Assembly: GCF_018873765.1 (NCBI RefSeq)
Contig: NC_057923.1
Location: forward strand, 19,005,913-19,069,912
Source: Telopea speciosissima
Lineage: Eukaryota; Streptophyta; Magnoliopsida; Proteales; Proteaceae
Direction of reading: 5' to 3'
DNA length: 64,000 nt
In this document: positions 56,101 through 64,000 of the stretch, piece after piece
How the letters are laid out: every line of letters starts with the position of its first letter
How positions within the stretch are numbered: position 1 is the first letter of the stretch
Position numbers and translations under genes: made by a program
Notes under the pieces: model-generated
Told to the model about the DNA's origin: nothing
The model's input: the letters and a program-made list of their open reading frames with translations, nothing else
The model's database searches: none

Positions 56101-56895
56101 TGCGATCGGCGTATCCCTTTAACAAGGAAAATTTTATAGGACCGTGGTTAGACCTGCTATGATGTATGGTGCGGAATGTTGGGCTGTGAAGAAGTATCAT
56201 ATAAGTAAACTTGGTGTTGCAGAGATGAGGATGCTGAGATGGATGTGTGGGAAAACCAGGAAGGATAAAGTAAGGAATGACCATATCAGAGCTGAGTTGG
56301 GAGTAGCTTTGATCCACAAACTTAGGGAGAGTTTTTTGAGGTGGCATGAACATGTTCAACGGAGGCCTTCAGAAGCCCCAGTCCGGAGGAGTGACCTTAT
56401 CCAGATTGAGGGAACCAAGAGAGCCAGGGGCAGGCCTAAAATAACCATAGGAGAAGTGGTGAAGAAAGACATGCTTAGCTTAGGCCTTGTTCCTGGCATG
56501 ACATCAAATAGAGCTGAGTGGAGAGCGAAGATCCATGTGGCCAACCCCATCTTGTTAGACTTTGATTTTGGGATGACTTCAAATAATGCTGAGTGGAGAG
56601 CAAAGATCCATGTGACCAACCCCATCAAAAAGAACTAGCAGGTTAGTGTATCATTACCCTGACTAGTTGGACGTTGATTTTGGGATGCTGTTGTTGTAAT
56701 TTTACTCCATTTTCATGGCCTAGAGCTGTATGTTGGGCAGTTAAGAAGCAGTACGTAGCTAGGAAGAGTTGATGCCCTAGAGTTGTCGATGTTATGTGTC
56801 CCTTACCTTTACTTCTATATTATTTTTCTGTCTCTTCTGGATCCAAGTAGCTGACCCCATTAAGTTGGGATAAGGCTGAGATTTTGTTGTTGATG
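53196..56895 (+). mobile_element. RTE-clade LINE, 5' truncated and interrupted
   Basis: The first part (53196-53332) corresponds to the linker upstream of RT, ending at DED. After an insertion it resumes IKERWKEYFCGLFNEDSLSD and VGKAPGPDKIPIEL, then in a new frame NQFGFVLGRSLMEAIFLLRR and MVFIDVEEAYDRVPRELIWN with the palm Asp, then GLHQGSALSPYLFAL. Near 55810-55820 the FADD catalytic motif is destroyed by a small deletion. The C-terminal part (56144-56635) reads PAMMYGAECWAVKKYHISKL and WMCGKTRKDKVRNDHIR. The end has duplicated AEWRAKIHVANPI segments and TTGTTGTT-type tails. Confidence 0.88.
53333..54986. mobile_element. unclassified 1,654-bp insertion in the LINE
   Basis: Flanked by exact GAAGA copies (53328-53332 and 54987-54991). 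Removing one restores the continuous Asp-Glu-Asp-Ile-Lys-Glu codons of the LINE. It begins TGTTTGAGTTTAAAATAATACC and ends in an A-rich tract. AATACCGCAAGCGTACGGAT near 53349 may be a family signature. No protein domain is visible. A 5-bp duplication favours an LTR-type non-autonomous element, but a TG...CA pair is lacking. Confidence 0.65.
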
Positions 56896-57536
56896 TATAA
56901 TCCTCTTTCCTTGAGATGATACGGGAGATTTTTCTCCTTCTTTATCATTAGCATTTTTCTTTTCCTTTTTTGACTTGCTTTGAGCAATTGAAAATTTTCA
57001 ATCTTTCCTGTAAACCACAGGATCTTGGTCATTGTCTCTTGTGGCAAACTTTGTACCCATGTTTTCTGAATGGAAAATGTGGAAGGTGGGTTAACCATTA
57101 TACAAAAATCAACTATGAAACATCCATCTCAGTTGGACCTGACCTCCAAACTACTTAGATTCTTATACTACATATTCTAGAAATATTATTGTGATTCAAG
57201 CTGCAACCAACGTGAAGCGAAATTCACTGTTATTTAAGTTAAAATTCCTAGTGGATGTCAAATTCTATACTGCCAATTGCACTCCTGAAGTGTGGAATCA
57301 TATGAGTATATTATATCTTGTATTAGTTCAAACATATTCAGGTCTATGGAAAGAGAGTACAATATTCTTATATTTTTTAAGTTCATCTGAGGTTTGATTT
57401 CTCCAAGAAGTGCTTAGTGATTAAGTTTTGAAGCAAGACCACTTGATAAAGATTGACTCTTTTCATTTTTTTTTGGAGATTTCTTTGCTTGAATTTTAAT
57501 GGTTCTCTAACTAGTGAATGTATATTTGTTTTCCAG

Positions 57537-57738
57537 ATGTGTAGTTTTGTGTGCTAAAGAAGCAGAGGACAGGTATATAGCATCAGTTCACACGCAGAAC
57601 CATATCAATTTGATAAGGAATGTCAGCTCAAAAGATTTTGATTCACGAAGGAAGAGGATTGCTTCAAAACTAAATTCCATCTATCTAAATGAGGGTTCAT
57701 CCGAATCTGCTTACCTTGCTGCTGGCTCAGTTACAGAG
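57537..57738 (+). CDS. HDA5: class II histone deacetylase, exon 2
   Basis: Completes Arg55 and codes for residues 56-122 (CVVLCAKEAEDRYIASVHTQ ... SSESAYLAAGSVTE). This is the start of the deacetylase fold; HTQNH and SIYLNEGSSESAYLAAGSV are family hallmarks. The acceptor is TTCCAG and the donor ACAGAG|GTAATC, phase 0. Confidence 0.92.
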
Positions 57739-58273
57739 GTAATCATTAAATGGTACTAAGATATAATCATTAATGGGGTTTGTCTAAGTCCCATAGAAAA
57801 TTATTGTTATTTCTGGAGGTTACTCTTCCATGTATGTAAGTGAATGTGTGTGTGAGCTGAATATTAGTAACAGATATTTTATTAGTATTCCTTTTTCAAT
57901 CCTTTCATAAAAAGTACCTGAGTTATTTCTAGGAATAAGAATACTACTTTATATAACACTTGATATGCTCAATGTATTTGAGAATTGGTTAACATGAATG
58001 TTTTTAAAGTTACTGAAACAAACCTATATGGTTGCAAATTTATGTCTATGTGTTATGTATATACTTATGGTACTTATATGAGTCTATTTATTCTGTTGTT
58101 CACTCCTCTTCACTCAATTCACTGCTTAATGATTCCTAAGTATCTTGCAAAGTTGATTACAATAAATGTTTTGTAGTTACTGAAACTAATGTATCATCAC
58201 TTCAACTTTGTTTTGGAGGTTGGTTCAAACTCTCGATAGTCTTCTAAATCCCAACTTCCACTGCTCTTTTTAG
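57739..58273 (+). other. HDA intron 2
   Basis: GTAATC donor and TTTTTAG acceptor; AT-rich, no insertion recognised. Confidence 0.85.
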
Positions 58274-58420
58274 GTGTCAGAAAGGGTCGCTAAAGGAGAA
58301 CTGAGTTCCGCTGTTGCCATTGTAAGACCTCCTGGACATCATGCAGAGCCAGATGAAGCTATGGGGTTTTGTCTGTACAACAATGTTGCAATCGCAGCGA
58401 GTTATATCCTGAATGAAAGA
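58274..58420 (+). CDS. HDA5: class II histone deacetylase, exon 3
   Basis: Codes for residues 123-171. It contains [20 protein letters not shown]: His144-His145 are the catalytic His pair of class I/II deacetylases, and [12 protein letters not shown] forms the core next to the zinc site. The exon ends AATGAAAGA|GTATGG in phase 0. Confidence 0.93.
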
Positions 58421-58631
58421 GTATGGAGTCTATTTTTCTAAAATTTAAATATCTGTTTTTCAAAATGACATTATTATTGCCAATTATGTATGTATTTTGT
58501 TTTCTTTTTATGAAGGCATAATACACATTTTTAAGTTTATTTTTGTTTCCCATTCAACAAAATCTCTCTTCTTTTTGGTATCTTATCCTTTCTTGTCTTA
58601 TCTTTACCTTTTCTCCTTCTTTCTATTGCAG
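58421..58631 (+). other. HDA intron 3
   Basis: 211 bp between GTATGG and TATTGCAG. Confidence 0.85.
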
Positions 58632-58744
58632 CCTGAATTAGGTATTCGTAAAATCCTTATTGTGGATTGGGATGTCCATCATGGAAATGGCACTCAGAAA
58701 ATGTTTTGGAAGGACCCTCGGGTGCTGTTCTTCTCTGTTCATAG
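58632..58744 (+). CDS. HDA5: class II histone deacetylase, exon 4 (last one visible)
   Basis: Codes for residues 172-208 and two bases of codon 209: [20 protein letters not shown], then [18 protein letters not shown]. Asp185 and His187 of DWDVHHG are zinc ligands of the family. The exon ends CATAG|GTATGT. The next conserved block (the His-x-x-x-Ser-Phe-Tyr-Pro region) is not in the remaining 5.2 kb, so intron 4 continues past the right edge or the gene is broken. The protein removes acetyl groups from histone or other lysines. Confidence 0.92.
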
Positions 58745-58867
58745 GTATGTAAGAATTTTAAGCTCTTGACCTTCCTATCTCCAGTCTTTCCCCCCCCCCC
58801 CCCCCTGATTTTCTTGTGCAATGTGAAAAGGACCCTTGATTGAAATATATGCTTGTTTTTATTCAAT

Positions 58868-59280
58868 CAGCAATTACAAAGAGATCAAAGAGGATAAAAA
58901 AGGGGAGTACCCAGTGCAAGAGGCTCCAGCCACTGCGGTGTCTGGCCGTCTGGGGAAGGTCATAATGTACGCAGCCTTACCCCTGCTTTCGCAGAGAGGC
59001 TGTTTCCAGACTCGAACCCGTAACCACTTGATCACATTGGAGCAACCTTACCTTGCCCCAAAGCCAGCCCTCAAAGAGATCAAAGAGGATGTTGCCCATA
59101 AATTTATACTTAGGTGTATGAAGTGGAGAGGAGCTTTTGGAGTGTTGCATTATCAAAACATGTGTTAAGTTTTATAAGACAGTTATGAGACGAGTAATGC
59201 CTAAGAGTTTTTATGTTGGAAAGTAAAGATACCATCTGTATATAAATATGTAACAGAGATGAGGATGTTTATACAAATAT
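58868..59280 (+). mobile_element. RTE LINE fragment split by a SINE
   Basis: Either side of the SINE, codons read KEIKED and then VAHKFILRCMKWRGAFGVLH, matching the post-RT region of RTE elements (compare the copy at 56040-56110). Stops and frame changes follow. Confidence 0.65.
58896..59071 (-). mobile_element. Au-type SINE with 19-bp target duplication
   Basis: Exact CAAAGAGATCAAAGAGGAT copies at 58877-58895 and 59072-59090 flank 176 bp. The minus strand has the B-box GGGTTCGAGTC, then AGCCTCT, GGTAAGGCTGCGTACAT and a terminal TGCACTGGGTACTCCCCTTT, the layout of the widespread plant Au SINE. The family name is from memory. Confidence 0.85.
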
Positions 59281-59394
59281 GTAGCTGGTATGTCGCCAAA
59301 GCGAGCTCCATATTCAAGTTATTTTTGCCATTTCCAGGTGTCTTCCGTATTCTTGGTATATTTCCTTTCGGTGTGGGCTCCTTGAAACTAAGAG

Positions 59395-59620
59395 TATTTA
59401 TCGGTTCGGTTTCGGTTCAGTTCATGATATAACAAGTATAAACCATAACCAATTTGAATACTATTTGGTTTGCAAACCAAAACCAATTACTATTTGGTTT
59501 CAGTTATCTGTTTTTTATTCAGTTTCAGTTACCTGTTTGATTTCAGTTTCAATTATCCGTTTTGACTGCGGTTCAGTTATCTGGTTTGAATTTGCTTCCA
59601 TTAGTTCTGTAATGGATCTG
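59395..59620. repeat. degenerate GGTTTCRGTTC/TATCYG-rich element
   Basis: Repeated variants of TCGGTTTCGGTTCAGTT and GGTTTCAGTTATCTG on the plus strand, a known look of old non-autonomous hAT-like sequences. Borders not visible. Confidence 0.4.
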
Positions 59621-61015
59621 TCTGATTGTAACCTAATTTATAATTCCTTATATGATTGCAGCTCAAAATAGAGGTAAGTATGTCATTTAAGTTAAAACAT
59701 TAGATTGCCAACGTATGCTACCTTTGGCTATTGCCAGGGGTAATCGAGTAAACTTCACAACAAAATTTCTTTCTTGAGTTTTCTGTACCCTCTTTCTTCT
59801 TCAGCGTGACCTGTTGGGAGAGTTGCAGAAAGAGGAGACATTGCTGACTACAAGAAACCAACGCGAGTGCTAGTTCCATCACACCCAAGTTGATGCGAGC
59901 AATTAGTTGAACCCACCAAGAAGAGAAAACTTGAGGTGCTTTAGTGTTGAACCCACATGTGATGGGAAACAGAAAAACTAAGTGTCTCCATTATGGCATT
60001 ATTGTTAAACCTAAGAGCAGCAATTAGTTCGTGTAGAAATTCTGCGGATAACTCTCACTAAAAGGCAATTAGTTTGTATAGGATTTCTTTGGAAGAAGGA
60101 AGCGATGCTCACGCTCGCAGTTGAAACTTTGGTCTTCTGAATTTTGAAGGGAAGAGAAAGCGGGACTAAGGGAATGGGAGAATGACCAGATCTTCGAGTT
60201 TTCTATGGGTGTGGAAAGAGAATCAAGGATTAGATCTATGAATTCATGTTTAGTCTTTCTGTGTTCAGTTTTTGTGAAAAGAGGAGGAAATTAGGAGACG
60301 AGTTGTAAATTGAAACTGAAATCTCCATCCCAGAATAAGGTTAAAAACAGAATAATAGGAATGGAAACAGAGTGAGCTCACAGTGGCAGGAAATTCAGGT
60401 GATATTTAGAACTGAAATCTCAATGAGAGAAAATGGAAAAGCATAGAAAATCTTAACACCCCATACTGCATCTTGATTTTCAAAGAGAAATCAAATCATG
60501 GAAGTGGGAGACCAAATTGCTTTAGTACCGAACAATCAATCACAGAAAACCGAGGAAGGTGGTGTTTCCTCTGTAGGCATAAGAAAAAAAATTAATTTGC
60601 GAAAAACAAGACAAAAGAAAATCAACTCACTGGGTGGAGCCCCTGTTTTCAAGCTCAAACCAAGGAGGATCTTTATGGCTTTAACATTTGTCTAGAGAGA
60701 GAGATATAGGGTGGTTTGGGCTGCTGATCGTACATGTTGGTAAGTCAGCAATGAGTGAAAATTGAAGTGAAACCCAATATCTCACCTTTTATTTTCGGTT
60801 AAAATTCTGCAAGCATGCAGCAAGAGCAGCAGTATCTCATCCATCCTTGCAGTGATGAATCTCCGAAGAATAATTAAAAAGACAGAGGTATTATGTATTT
60901 TTAAGGGAAATAAACAAATTTAACTAAACAACTAAAAGGAATTCTTTTTGGCAGCATATCAACGCATTAGGGAAAAAGGAGTTCTACGAAGGACCAGAAT
61001 AGTGGTAAAATCGAC
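59621..61015. other. intron sequence without recognised content
   Basis: Short ORFs only (for example 60498-60695); no family recognised. Confidence 0.4.
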
Positions 61016-61023
61016 AGCACAAG

Positions 61024-61289
61024 TAGGGGTGTAAATGAATAGTCAAAATCCGTTTCGTATTTGTGTCCGTATCCGTTTAGCACTATCCGAATCCGTCCAA
61101 AGCTAAACGGATGCGGATACGGATAGTCTATAGCTATCCAAAGCTATATTTACATGTAAACGGATAAAATATCCGATCCGTATCCGTATCCGTATCCGTT
61201 TAGCACTATCCGAATCCGTCCGATAGCTAATCGGATGCGGATGCGGATATAGCACTATCCGAGCCGAATCCGATCCGTTTACAGCCCTA
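61024..61289. mobile_element. hAT-type MITE rich in CCGTAT hexamers
   Basis: Ends TAGGGGTGTAAATG and complement of TAGGGCTGTAAACG. Exact 8-bp duplication AGCACAAG at 61016-61023 and 61290-61297. The interior is largely GGATAC/GTATCC hexamers on both strands. 266 bp, no coding capacity. Confidence 0.88.
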
Positions 61290-61385
61290 AGCACAAGGGT
61301 GCATTAGGGAAAAATGGTTTTGTAAAAAAGGGGAGCGTAACAGTGTAAGGGCCGAAATACATGTATGTACAATAACTGTATTTGA

Positions 61386-61560
61386 CTGAAATTCTGGTAA
61401 TACCAGAATGTTAAATAAAAAAAAGGAAAAATGATTGAAATTTTGGTAATGCCAGAATGTTAAATAAAAAAGGAAAAAATGGCTGAAATTTTGGTAATAC
61501 CAGAATGTTAAATAAAAAGGGGAAAAATGACTAAAATTCTAGAAAGATCAGAATAATAAA
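61386..61560. repeat. 48-49 bp tandem repeat, 3.5 units
   Basis: Units start at 61386, 61435, 61483 and 61531. Each contains TGAAATTYTGGTAATRCCAG (a short dyad, CTGGTAATACCAG), AATGTTAAATAAAAA and GGAAAAATG. Confidence 0.85.
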
Positions 61561-61637
61561 TAAAGCAGTAAAGTTCTGGAGTAACCAGACCATTATTTTA
61601 GAAAGCAGTAATGACCAACGTCATTGGTGGACATAGC

Positions 61638-61665
61638 CTCACACACACACACACACATATATATA
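61638..61665. repeat. (CA)n(TA)n microsatellite
   Basis: CACACACACACACACA followed by TATATATATA. Confidence 0.9.
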
Positions 61666-62007
61666 GAATGAAGCGAAGAGTGCTTTCTATTTAACTTCTG
61701 GCTTGCCCGGGAAAGATATCAACTCACAGGCGCGGAGCCCTTTCAGCAGTATTTCGACTGCTCAGGTATCTCCTGGCACAAATCTGGAGTCAATAGTAAT
61801 CTCAGATACTCAAGTCTCTTGGGGAATTTCTGCATGGGTTCCACGTGGGAAGGTGGAAGATCTAAAGAGGAATCTCACAAAGTTCTTCTCAGATCTGTGG
61901 ACCAACAAAAGTCTAATCGATCAGGTCGAAAGTACTAAGTTGCCAGCCCAACTTCTAGAGCCATAACTTTTGACTCAGGTGGAATTACGGGAGTTGTAAT
62001 ACCTTTT

Positions 62008-62885
62008 TGGCTAGAAATGAAGCTAAGAAGATTGTGGGGAAAGCAAGGGCAAAGAAATATGATGATCTGTATAACACTCTGAACACAAAGGAAAGGGGAA
62101 AAAGCTATCTTTGAAATAGCTAATGTAAGAGAAATGATGAGTTGAGATTTCGACCTTGGTAGATGTATTAAAGTGAATATGGTAGAGTTGTAATAACAGA
62201 TGAGGATATTAAGAAGCGTTGGGATGAGTAGTTTTGCGGCCTACTAAATGAATGCTCCCTGAGTAATAGGGCTCTAGTGGGTTGCATTACTTGTCGAGAC
62301 ACCACATGCCGCAAATATATACACAGGATTAAGGTGTCTGATGTAAAAGAATCCCTAAGAAATATGAAAGTTGGGCAAGACATTACGCCCAGACGGAGTC
62401 CCTATAGAAGTGTGGAAGAGCATTGAATTTTGTTGTTTAGCCTGGCCAACTAAGTTGTTTAACAAGATTATGAGTACCAAGAAAATGTTAGACGAATGGA
62501 GGCAAAGTATTGTAGTCCCGATTTACAAAAATAAAGTGGTTATTCAGAGCTGCTATAATTATAGAGGCATAAAGCTTTTGAGTCATAAGATGAAGTTGTG
62601 GGAGAGGATTATTGCAACTCAACTAAGGAAGGAAACCACTATTTCGAAGAACCAATTTTGTTTTATGCCAGGAAGATCCACGATGGAAGCTATTTTCGTT
62701 TTTAGGAGACTCATGGAAAGGTATAGAGAAGGCAAGAAAGATCTCCATATGGTCTTTATTGACCTAGAAATGGACAGAGATGAACAACATTGATGATAAG
62801 GAGATACGTCAAAGTGAGTATTTCAGATATCTGGGTTCTATTGTAAGTAAGGAAGGCGATATAGAGGATGATGTTTCACTGGGAC
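62008..62885 (+). mobile_element. second RTE LINE copy, internally deleted
   Basis: Begins with the linker codons (AKKIVGKARAKKYDDLYNTL), then DEDIKKRWDE, and in later frames RPDGVPIEVWKSIEF, KNQFCFMPGRSTMEAIFVFR and DLHMVFIDLE. A deletion removes the rest of the RT palm, and the sequence resumes DKEIRQSEYFRYLGSIVSKE then GDIEDDV. Same clade as 53196-56895. Confidence 0.82.
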
Positions 62886-63903
62886 GATTAGCTACACTTG
62901 CTAGTTGAACTGAACGGTATCTCATGTCACAGACACCATCATACACATGAAGCAAATCCCAACTTTAAAACTCTTCTATATTGGATTCATATATACTAAG
63001 GAAGGGTAACTTTCTATCTCTTCATGTTTGTATTTGTTGTCCATTTCCTTCTTAGATTTTGGGCTTGGGTTTGAAAGTTAAACTAGTCCCATAATTTTAG
63101 ACTAGGTTCTCCCACTATAAATTAAGCTTGAATTAATTTAAACCAACCGAAACATAGGTCAAAATAACCCCTTGATTTAAATCTGGACCAGGAAGCCAAA
63201 ATTATACAAACTCCCTGAGTACAATTCAAATTGTTAAGGAAAAAGCTATAAACAAGTCTTTGGCAATTTTGCATGGCAGCCTCAGACTCGAATTTACATC
63301 TTCACTCTAGCAGGCTGAGCCCAGTAAGCATGCTAATATAAAATGAATGAAAAAGCATTGCAAGGGTTAATTTGTTTGGCTGCCAACTTTAGGTTAAACT
63401 CTCTCCTCAAATTCAATGCATGTTGTTTGGCACCCATCAGTGGTCCATGTAGTCCCCACAGCCCGATCAACTCATCATGGCCAGATAGACTAGGTCAATG
63501 CTCTGACCAGAGAGAGACTACAGTCAGATTTGAGAAAACCTAGAAAAGGGTCAATCAGACCTGCTACAAACACTAAAATGAGAGAAAAGTAGCAAGTCTT
63601 GAAGGAGACCACAGTTTAAGGAACCGAGTCAATCATCAAAGTGATAGGCTCTTAATAACAGTTTAAGTGATTCACACCTTGGGGTAGAGTTTGTAAATAC
63701 TGGATACATAGGTTGTGTCATTCTCTGCATTGGTTGGACTAACAGAAGGATGGGTGTCTCGGTAATGGGGCTAGGAAGGGAAGGAGGTGGCGAGAAAGGG
63801 GAAATAGAGGGAGAGAGAGGGGGTCTCGGGTGTGTCTCCAAGCTGCGAGAAGAGAAAGGGGGGTGGGTGTTGGTGTTTATATAGAAAAAGGAAAAGGGAG
63901 GGT
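62886..63903. other. intron or flanking sequence, nothing recognised
   Basis: No supported feature; a GA-rich region (63775-63890) lies just before the LTR end. Confidence 0.35.
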
Positions 63904-64000
63904 TGTCACACCCCTGCCCGGTTGAATGCCAACTGGCATTCAATCGATCCCCCAGGATCAAATAGTGCAGTACTCCATATCACAGTTCATAAACACAGTA
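63904..64000 (-). repeat. start of a chromovirus-type LTR (minus), cut by the window edge
   Basis: TGTCACACCCCTGCCCGG matches the terminal TGTCACACCCC seen at 19504. The rest is outside the window. Confidence 0.5.

Larger units (their letters stand above)
53180..56911. repeat. 16-bp target-site duplication of the RTE LINE
   Basis: TATAATCCTCTTTCCT at 53180-53195 is repeated exactly at 56896-56911. Confidence 0.85.
52030..57536 (+). other. HDA intron 1 (5,507 bp) filled by a LINE
   Basis: GT donor at 52030 and TTTTCCAG acceptor ending at 57536. It holds an RTE LINE (53196-56895), itself interrupted by another insertion, and two homopolymer junctions (C11 then A22 at 52658-52690; T13 then G12 at 53148-53172). 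Confidence 0.85.
58745..64000 (+). other. HDA intron 4, open at the window edge
   Basis: At least 5.3 kb, containing a LINE fragment with a SINE, degenerate GGTTTCAGTT-rich sequence, a hAT MITE, a tandem repeat, a second RTE LINE and an LTR end. No deacetylase exon was found in it. Confidence 0.6.

Noticed and set aside
61703..61966. 87-residue ORF as a gene or a deacetylase exon
   Set aside because: The translation does not match the deacetylase family, and no splice partner or family is recognised; kept as unassigned intron sequence.

Overview
This is nuclear DNA from a flowering plant. The evidence is plant-type introns with GT/AG borders, three recognisable plant genes, and a dense population of plant retroelement lineages (Tat-like and chromovirus Ty3/gypsy, Ty1/copia, RTE and L1 LINEs, tRNA-derived SINEs, Mutator and hAT elements). 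I cannot name the species. Host genes occupy only a few kilobases; well over half of the window is mobile DNA, much of it nested. The first 543 bases contain no G at all and look like a sequence-quality artefact.

Layout. 1-543: G-free A/C run. 544-8436: minus-strand Tat-like Ty3/gypsy element, cut off by the G-free run; its polyprotein stays in one frame with eight in-frame stops. 8735-11440: diverged chromovirus-type LTR (minus). 12-13.9 kb: a tRNA-like SINE and unassigned sequence. 14017-17134: a two-exon glyoxal-oxidase-like gene with three foldback elements in its intron. 17.3-28.1 kb: a plus-strand chromovirus shell (5' LTR tail, PBS, PPT, 3' LTR). It is interrupted by a Mutator-type element at 19000-23557 that carries a CIPK kinase fragment and is itself interrupted by a 3.2-kb chromovirus LTR. 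28.1-30.8 kb: copia RT/RNase H tail with a poly(A) retroposon inside it. 32430-35764: a two-exon WD40 gene of JINGUBANG type. 37.2-39.1 kb: Ty3/gypsy gag fragment. 40227-41443: long-TIR Mutator element. 41772-48321: non-autonomous copia element with a complete 2,966-bp chromovirus solo LTR inside. 48.5-51.6 kb: LINE tail and two LTR remnants. 51866 to beyond the right edge: the 5' part (four exons) of a class II histone deacetylase (HDA5/HDA18 type), whose introns hold RTE LINEs, a SINE, a hAT MITE and an LTR.

The host genes do not form a pathway: one encodes a secreted copper-radical oxidase, one a WD40 scaffold and one a nuclear/cytoplasmic deacetylase. The most unusual signal is in the chromovirus LTRs. 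Four copies carry short dyad modules at similar offsets from the LTR start (about 0.3 kb and mostly 1.0-1.8 kb). The core sequence is repeated within a copy but differs between copies or copy groups. A second notable object is the Tat-like polyprotein: a long segment between the zinc knuckle and the protease contains an internal duplication, and a D-P-T-x-x-I-x-P motif recurs five times across it.
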